Below, piece by piece: positions 7,170-10,138 of a DNA stretch of 10,138 nt (position 1 is the stretch's first letter; each line of letters starts with the position of its first letter). A program made the position numbers and the translations under genes. The DNA is from Enterococcus_D entomosocium (GTDB taxonomy: Bacteria; Bacillota; Bacilli; Lactobacillales; Enterococcaceae). The notes under the pieces were generated by a model. The model was not told where the DNA came from and did no database searches. It worked only from the letters and a program-made list of their open reading frames with translations. The stretch lies in assembly GCF_030441895.1 (NCBI RefSeq), contig NZ_JARJAS010000041.1. One strand, written 5' to 3'.

Positions 7170-7484
7170 CTAAAAGTTCTTCTTAATTAGCGTTGCTCCC
7201 TCTCGCTCATACTGCTTAATGAACTCCTCAACGTTTGTTTGAGTTCGAGATACTACTGTAATAGATAAACAACAAGCTGCTACTGGTCTGATATATCCGA
7301 TATCAACACTCACATAGTTCCCACTCCATACTGGCTTAATCTCATTACTAATCAGCTTACCCTCTTTATCCAGAATAGGATTCTCTGTAAAGTATCTGTC
7401 ATTCTCTCCCTCAATTGCCTTCTTATATGCTTCAGCAAATTCAGGTTCTACATCAACCGTTAATAATGCTTCATAGAATTTCAC
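7170..7484 (-). CDS. Small phage protein of unknown function, 104 aa
   Basis: The start is GTG at 7484, overlapping the TGA of the upstream gene, with a perfect AAGGAGG eight bases before it. The ATG at 7532 in the same frame would overlap the upstream gene by 52 bases and has no comparable site. The product (begins MKFYEALLTVDVEPEF) is acidic in its first half. It has a hydrophobic Cys-Cys segment in the second half (PVAACCLSITVV, about 68-79), which is short for a membrane helix. I do not recognise the family. It sits 15 bases before terS and is probably in the same transcript. Confidence 0.7.
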   Translation of the reverse strand: MKFYEALLTVDVEPEFAEAYKKAIEGENDRYFTENPILDKEGKLISNEIKPVWSGNYVSVDIGYIRPVAACCLSITVVSRTQTNVEEFIKQYEREGATLIKKNF

Positions 7485-7687
7485 ATTCCATACCTCCTTA
7501 ATCTCTCCACAATATGCGGGTCGCTCTTCCAACCATGCCCAATGTATATCAGCCTATGCCACTCAATATACTCGTCACTAAATTGCCCATAGCATTCAAG
7601 CAAAGTGTGATTAGGTTTCAACTCCGCTTGTCGAATGTTCTTATGCCTTAGTATTCCTACTGATAGTTGGATGTAATAGTAATGCAT
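7481..7687 (-). CDS. Small phage protein of unknown function, 68 aa
   Basis: The protein is small, with many Tyr, His and Arg (begins MHYYYIQLSVG) and no recognised domain. I place the start at the ATG at 7687 because GGGGTGA lies five bases upstream. A GTG at 7696 overlaps the stop of the metallophosphoesterase gene (GTGA) and would add three residues, but it lacks a ribosome site. Its own last codons contain the AAGGAGG that serves the next gene, and its stop overlaps that gene's GTG, so the two are translationally coupled. Function unknown. Confidence 0.7.
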   Translation of the reverse strand: MHYYYIQLSVGILRHKNIRQAELKPNHTLLECYGQFSDEYIEWHRLIYIGHGWKSDPHIVERLRRYGM

Positions 7688-7692
7688 ATCAG

Positions 7693-8913
7693 TCACCCCA
7701 ACTCATAAATTACTTTCAGCTTGTCTGCTGAATACTCAAAGGCCTGTGTGCTCTTATAGTTCATTGTGTAACCATTCTCCGACTCATACTGATCGTTAGG
7801 CTTTATTGTTCCTAACTGCCGGTGAATAACTCCTTTAAGGTTTTGAGCTTCCATTGAGTGATAATGCCCTTGGTGAATCTCTAGCCAACTACTCTTGCTC
7901 CATACGTCTCGAAACTCGGTAGCGAATAGCATAGGATAATCGCCCTTCTTGCCGAAGTGTCCATGAGTGAGCATAATGCCTACATTGTCTAGCTGATATG
8001 CAATCCTTGGTAGGTTGTGTTTGTTTACCGATACTTGTGGATAGAGTGTCTCTAAGTACATTAGGAACAAATACTCAAAGTCACTGTGATTACCACTGGC
8101 AAATTCAATCCTCACCTCTGAACTTTTTCTTAATGATTCATCAACCAGCGTAATGAAGAATGTTTTAGCCAACTCAATTGCTTCGACCATATCCACATCT
8201 TCAAGATGGGTACCTTTGATCGTTTGACTTGCTTTCATTGCGTTTGAGTGAAAGATGTCCCCCAACACTTCTATGACGATTGTCTTATAGCCTTTATTTA
8301 TGATTGCTAATACATCGGATAGATAGGTTTCAAACTTTCGTTCCGACAAAATAGGGAAATGCAAATCAGCCAACGGTATGACTAGATTGCACTTCCCTTT
8401 GATAATTGGTTGAATTGTAATCGGCTTAGTACTTTGCAGCAATTTTGTAGCTAACGCTTGAATGCTCACTGCTGCCCTTGGCTTAACAACTATCTTTGAT
8501 TGATAAAGCTGTATAAGTCCATCTAATTGGTTGTTCTGTTCCCAAATGTTGTTAGTCGCTTGGACCAGTTCCCAGTTCTCGGGATCATATCCGTGTGCTT
8601 GTAATACATAATCAGGATTCTTTGACTGTTCTTCAGTCATACGCAGCTTGATAAGGTTTGTCTGAGTACCATCTGATTTGATTTGTGTAGATACTACATT
8701 CTTCTTAGCCTTATCTGTTTGCTTAACACGCATATTCTTTTCGCTCGGCGGCAAACCCAACCTGGTACGTTTACTTCTAACGCTTGGCCATGAGAACTCT
8801 TCACCGAACTCCTCTGACATCATAGGCGCTATCTCTATATTTGTTAGTCCTTCATTTGCCAATTCCGACAATCGTTTGACCTGCTGTTCCGTCCATTTAG
8901 TAATGTCTGCCAC
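7693..8913 (-). CDS. Helix-turn-helix / metallophosphoesterase protein, 406 aa
   Basis: Two parts are visible. Residues about 5-55 (TKWTEQQVKRL ... RLGLP) resemble a SANT/Myb-like or GcrA-like helix-turn-helix that binds DNA. Residues about 170-365 carry the calcineurin-like metallophosphoesterase motifs in order: DLH (183-185), GDIFH (218-222), GNH (274-276), HGH (317-319) and GHYH (349-352), the ligands of a two-metal centre. The motif usually written GNHD/E reads GNHSD here. The family includes nucleases, DNA phosphatases and cyclic-nucleotide esterases, so the substrate is unknown. The start is GTG, closely following terminator T1; no in-frame start with a better site is seen. The stop overlaps the next small gene's frame. 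Its place beside the terminase suggests DNA end processing, which is inference. Confidence 0.85.
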   Translation of the reverse strand: MADITKWTEQQVKRLSELANEGLTNIEIAPMMSEEFGEEFSWPSVRSKRTRLGLPPSEKNMRVKQTDKAKKNVVSTQIKSDGTQTNLIKLRMTEEQSKNPDYVLQAHGYDPENWELVQATNNIWEQNNQLDGLIQLYQSKIVVKPRAAVSIQALATKLLQSTKPITIQPIIKGKCNLVIPLADLHFPILSERKFETYLSDVLAIINKGYKTIVIEVLGDIFHSNAMKASQTIKGTHLEDVDMVEAIELAKTFFITLVDESLRKSSEVRIEFASGNHSDFEYLFLMYLETLYPQVSVNKHNLPRIAYQLDNVGIMLTHGHFGKKGDYPMLFATEFRDVWSKSSWLEIHQGHYHSMEAQNLKGVIHRQLGTIKPNDQYESENGYTMNYKSTQAFEYSADKLKVIYELG

Positions 8914-8924
8914 CTCGCTTCCGA

Positions 8925-8957
8925 ATAAAATAAAAAGCCACTCGCAATGAGTGACTT
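8925..8957 (-). terminator. Intrinsic terminator T1 after rinA
   Basis: On the minus strand a 9-bp stem (8957-8949 with 8943-8935, one G-U pair) and a 5-nt loop are followed by a U-rich tract (TTTTTATTTTATT). It lies just upstream of the GTG start at 8913 with no promoter in between. The downstream genes therefore need readthrough or antitermination, or the hairpin is an attenuator. Confidence 0.85.
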
Positions 8958-9019
8958 AAAATACTATGTAACAAGTTTTCGCTGACTAGCAGTCGGGATA
9001 ACTATAAACCCTAAAATTG

Positions 9020-9084
9020 TATCGCCCACAGAATAATTTTACGTATCAAAAGGAGGTTGAATGCCGTTGTGCTTGTGGGCGATA
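9020..9084. repeat. Perfect 11-bp inverted repeat with 43-nt loop
   Basis: TATCGCCCACA at 9020-9030 is matched by its exact reverse complement TGTGGGCGATA at 9074-9084. The arms are GC-richer than the surrounding AT-rich DNA. Such a match in about 200 bp of intergenic DNA is unlikely by chance and suggests RNA pairing or a protein site. Confidence 0.8.
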
Positions 9085-9117
9085 TCTGATAATACTATTT
9101 TAGCTCGTTTTTTGTGA
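9061..9117 (+). CDS. Possible plus-strand 18-aa micro-ORF
   Basis: This is the only plus-strand frame in the window with an ideal ribosome site: AAAAGGAGG (9048-9056) lies four bases before the ATG at 9061. The frame encodes 18 residues (starting MPLCLWAI, ending ARFL) and stops with TGA at 9115-9117. The second arm of the 11-bp inverted repeat lies inside it. A TATAAA at 9003-9008 could be a -10, but no good -35 is visible. It might be a leader peptide or small toxin on an antisense transcript, or the ribosome site may simply be the complement of the anti-SD loop described on the other strand. Confidence 0.25.
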   Translation: MPLCLWAISDNTILARFL

Positions 9118-9120
9118 CAA
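9092..9120 (-). promoter_or_regulatory. Candidate sigma-A promoter after rinA
   Basis: On the minus strand TTGTCA (9120-9115, five of six matches to TTGACA) is followed after exactly 17 bp by TAGTAT (9097-9092, four of six matches to TATAAT). The predicted start, about seven bases on, is near 9085. That is just before the first arm of the 11-bp inverted repeat, so the RNA would begin with the structured element. The weak -10 would suit an activator-dependent late promoter, and the RinA-like gene ends immediately upstream. No transcription data support it here. Confidence 0.45.
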
Positions 9121-9142
9121 TAATACGCTTTTCCCTGTCACA
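9113..9142. repeat. 7-bp inverted repeat, candidate operator
   Basis: TGTGACA at 9113-9119 and TGTCACA at 9136-9142 form a perfect inverted repeat with a 16-bp spacer. One arm overlaps the -35-like hexamer of the downstream promoter; the other covers the rinA stop codon. Arms centred about 23 bp apart would fit a dimeric DNA-binding protein such as a late activator. There is no U-run, so a terminator on the minus strand is unlikely. The protein that binds it is inference. Confidence 0.4.
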
Positions 9143-9551
9143 TTTTGCCTTTTATCTTCGCATACCTTTCTAAAATCTTTTCTCTTTTACGATAAACAGA
9201 TTTTTCTGAACAATGAATTTTCGTGGCAACCTCTTCCCAAGTATTTGATTCATTTAATAGCCATCTCAAATCAATAATACGCCGTTGTTCTTCAGTGCAT
9301 TCATGGTAAAGTTGCTCTATGTCACTTCTCAACTTTTCTAAATATTGGATTCGGCTATCTTCACTATACTTAATCACTAGTGATTCAGGTATTTTAGAAA
9401 TATACCCGCTCTTACCACCGCCAACATTTTCATCTTGCTCTCTGGTAGTTTCGATTTCCAGTTTCCTGAGTGCAATTTCGTAAGCTATCGAATTATATTC
9501 AAATAGTTCTTCATCAAGACTCTTCTTAGTCGCCTCGCTTAATGTCCTCAA
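9138..9551 (-). CDS. rinA: RinA-family phage late transcriptional activator
   Basis: A 137-residue protein with the layout of the RinA family, the activator of packaging and morphogenesis genes in staphylococcal phages such as phi11. The N-terminal part is helical. A central ENVGGGKS segment (41-48) matches the conserved NxGGxxS-like region. A C-terminal sigma-region-4-like helix-turn-helix (about 87-130) contains TWEEVATKIHCSEKSVYRKR. The start is TTG at 9551: it has GGGAGGG seven bases upstream and an in-frame TGA directly before it, so no longer start exists. Its position just upstream of the terminase block is the one expected for RinA or ArpU regulators. Its likely target is the promoter-like sequence just past its stop codon. 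The ArpU family is the main alternative. Confidence 0.8.
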   Translation of the reverse strand: MRTLSEATKKSLDEELFEYNSIAYEIALRKLEIETTREQDENVGGGKSGYISKIPESLVIKYSEDSRIQYLEKLRSDIEQLYHECTEEQRRIIDLRWLLNESNTWEEVATKIHCSEKSVYRKREKILERYAKIKGKM

Positions 9552-9558
9552 TCACTTG

Positions 9559-9565
9559 CCCTCCC
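9559..9565 (-). promoter_or_regulatory. Ribosome binding site fixing a TTG start
   Basis: GGGAGGG reads on the minus strand seven bases before the TTG at 9551. It decides the start of the RinA-like gene, because no ATG or GTG in frame lies between the preceding stop and the coding region. Confidence 0.75.
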
Positions 9566-9570
9566 ACTTA

Positions 9571-9648
9571 TCAATAGATTTTACCAATTATCACACCGAC
9601 AAATATCAACGCCACAAATGCGGTTGTGCCTATCACTGCTATTGTCAT
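9571..9648 (-). CDS. 25-aa single-pass membrane peptide
   Basis: A short frame starts at the ATG that overlaps the zinc-ribbon stop codon (ATGA at 9648-9645). It encodes one hydrophobic helix (about residues 2-21, rich in Val, Ile, Ala, Gly) followed by Lys and Tyr. There is no strong ribosome site of its own, so expression would rely on translational coupling. It ends six bases before the GGGAGGG site of the rinA-like gene, so it fills the gap between the two larger genes almost exactly. Such micro-membrane proteins occur in phage regulatory regions but are usually unannotated. Function unknown; it may also be a chance hydrophobic frame. Confidence 0.5.
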   Translation of the reverse strand: MTIAVIGTTAFVALIFVGVIIGKIY

Positions 9649-9956
9649 GACTCGTCAATCGGTTGTAGATTTTTTAAGTTAATTGATCCAGAACCATCCA
9701 TATCCACATTTACTTTCACTTTTGGACCAGACGTATCAATGTTCAGATCGCTAACCATTTTATTAGCACCCTTAATGATTTCTACCAGCATCTTTGTGCT
9801 ATTTAAATCCTCTTCTGTTAATAGATTCTCTCCGCATTTAGGACAAGGCTTGTTTACCCAATCTGAGTAGTCCTCAAACTTAACATCCATATCAGAGTAA
9901 TCACACTCTTTGTTGTCACATTTTATTCCGTAAACGTTGTATTCAATAGCTTCCAT
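9645..9956 (-). CDS. Phage zinc-ribbon protein, 103 aa
   Basis: The N-terminal 45 residues contain four cysteines, Cys13 and Cys18 (C-x4-C) then Cys38 and Cys41 in a CPKCGENLL knuckle. This is the pattern of a zinc ribbon that binds one Zn ion. The C-terminal half (about 55-103) is an acidic region without a recognised motif (VKVNVDMDGSGS). Small proteins of this kind are common and unassigned in Bacillota siphophages, in the stretch between replication and late genes. The ATG is preceded by AGGAGAGTG at good spacing. The stop overlaps the start of the 25-aa membrane peptide (ATGA), so translation of the two is probably coupled. No enzymatic role can be assigned. Confidence 0.8.
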   Translation of the reverse strand: MEAIEYNVYGIKCDNKECDYSDMDVKFEDYSDWVNKPCPKCGENLLTEEDLNSTKMLVEIIKGANKMVSDLNIDTSGPKVKVNVDMDGSGSINLKNLQPIDES

Positions 9957-9971
9957 TTTTTCACTCTCCTA

Positions 9972-10109
9972 TTACAAGATAGCTTTGATTTTTTTCAGCT
10001 GCTTTCTTTTTATTCTTGATTTTTTTGTCCTACGATAAATTTGATGATATTTCTTGACCCTTGGATCTCTTGATTGTTTGATTTGAATATTTAGAATTGC
10101 TTTATCCAT
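9972..10109 (-). CDS. Small basic protein, 45 aa, possibly the tail of a longer ORF
   Basis: The reading frame encodes 45 residues rich in Lys and Arg (C-terminal half dominated by KKSRIKRKQLKKIK), with no recognised domain; the charge would suit nucleic-acid binding, which is inference. The ATG at 10109 has an AGGTG ribosome-site-like sequence five bases upstream. However, the frame stays open to the window edge (nine more codons, ending NAFRLLGAS before the Met), so the true start may lie outside. Its stop is followed by AGGAG of the zinc-ribbon gene, 15 bases before that gene's ATG, so the two are very likely co-transcribed. Function unknown. Confidence 0.55.
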   Translation of the reverse strand: MDKAILNIQIKQSRDPRVKKYHQIYRRTKKSRIKRKQLKKIKAIL

Positions 10110-10138
10110 TGAAGCACCTAATAGCCTAAATGCGTTCG

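Larger units (their letters stand above)
8925..9085 (-). ncRNA. Candidate structured RNA or leader, about 160 nt
   Basis: The stretch lies between a promoter-like sequence and an intrinsic terminator and contains no convincing minus-strand gene. From the 5' end of the RNA: a perfect 11-bp helix formed by 9084-9074 and 9030-9020 encloses a 43-nt loop; then a spacer with a small hairpin (GACU-GCU-AGUC, 8994-8984); then the terminator hairpin. The loop carries CCUCCUUUU, a copy of the anti-Shine-Dalgarno end of 16S rRNA. It could be a free small RNA, or the leader of the late operon, since the next gene starts 12 bases beyond the U-run. The opposite strand of the loop carries a micro-ORF with a strong ribosome site, which is the competing reading. 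Confidence 0.4.

Noticed and set aside
7485..7532. Upstream ATG of the 104-aa gene
   Set aside because: It overlaps the preceding gene by 52 bases and lacks a ribosome site, while the GTG at 7484 has AAGGAGG at proper spacing.
9113..9142. Reading the TGTGACA inverted repeat as a terminator of rinA
   Set aside because: On the minus strand the repeat is followed by an A-run rather than a U-run, and the 16-base loop is long for such a short stem; T1 downstream is a much better terminator.
1..10138. tRNA genes, CRISPR arrays, insertion sequences, integrase or attachment sites
   Set aside because: I saw no cloverleaf, regularly spaced repeats, transposase motifs or recombinase motifs in the window.

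Overview
The window is a late-gene block of a tailed dsDNA phage or prophage of a Gram-positive, AT-rich Bacillota host. Evidence for the host type: strong AGGAGG-type ribosome sites, GTG and TTG starts, intrinsic terminators ending in U-runs, and an SPP1-like head gene order. The host genus cannot be read from the sequence. Every convincing gene is on the minus strand, so transcription runs from position 10138 towards 1.

Region 1 (10138-9138) ends the regulatory part. It holds a small basic protein, a zinc-ribbon protein, a 25-residue membrane peptide coupled to it by ATGA overlap, and a RinA-family late transcriptional activator. Region 2 (9137-8914) has no annotated-size gene but is the most structured stretch: a sigma-A-like promoter, a perfect 11-bp inverted repeat with a 43-nt loop, and an intrinsic terminator. 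Together these outline an RNA of about 160 nt, either a free small RNA or a leader with an attenuator or antiterminator. Region 3 (8913-7170) carries a helix-turn-helix/metallophosphoesterase protein and two small unknown genes in tight overlap. Region 4 (7154-3652) is the packaging module: TerS, TerL and an SPP1 gp6-like portal. Region 5 (3662-960) has two small membrane proteins, a small unknown protein, an SPP1 gp7/Mu F-type minor head protein and four small unknown proteins; a terminator follows. Region 6 (914-1) has a 46-residue Cys/His protein bounded by two terminators, then a DUF4355-type scaffolding protein whose start carries an 18-bp tandem repeat. The ribosome site of the next gene, probably the major capsid gene, lies at the left edge.

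How the parts would work together: RinA would switch on the late operon. TerS and TerL cut and pump DNA through the portal into procapsids built on the scaffold, with the gp7-like protein joining the portal. Three intrinsic terminators lie inside this co-oriented block, so readthrough or antitermination is probably needed for full late expression.
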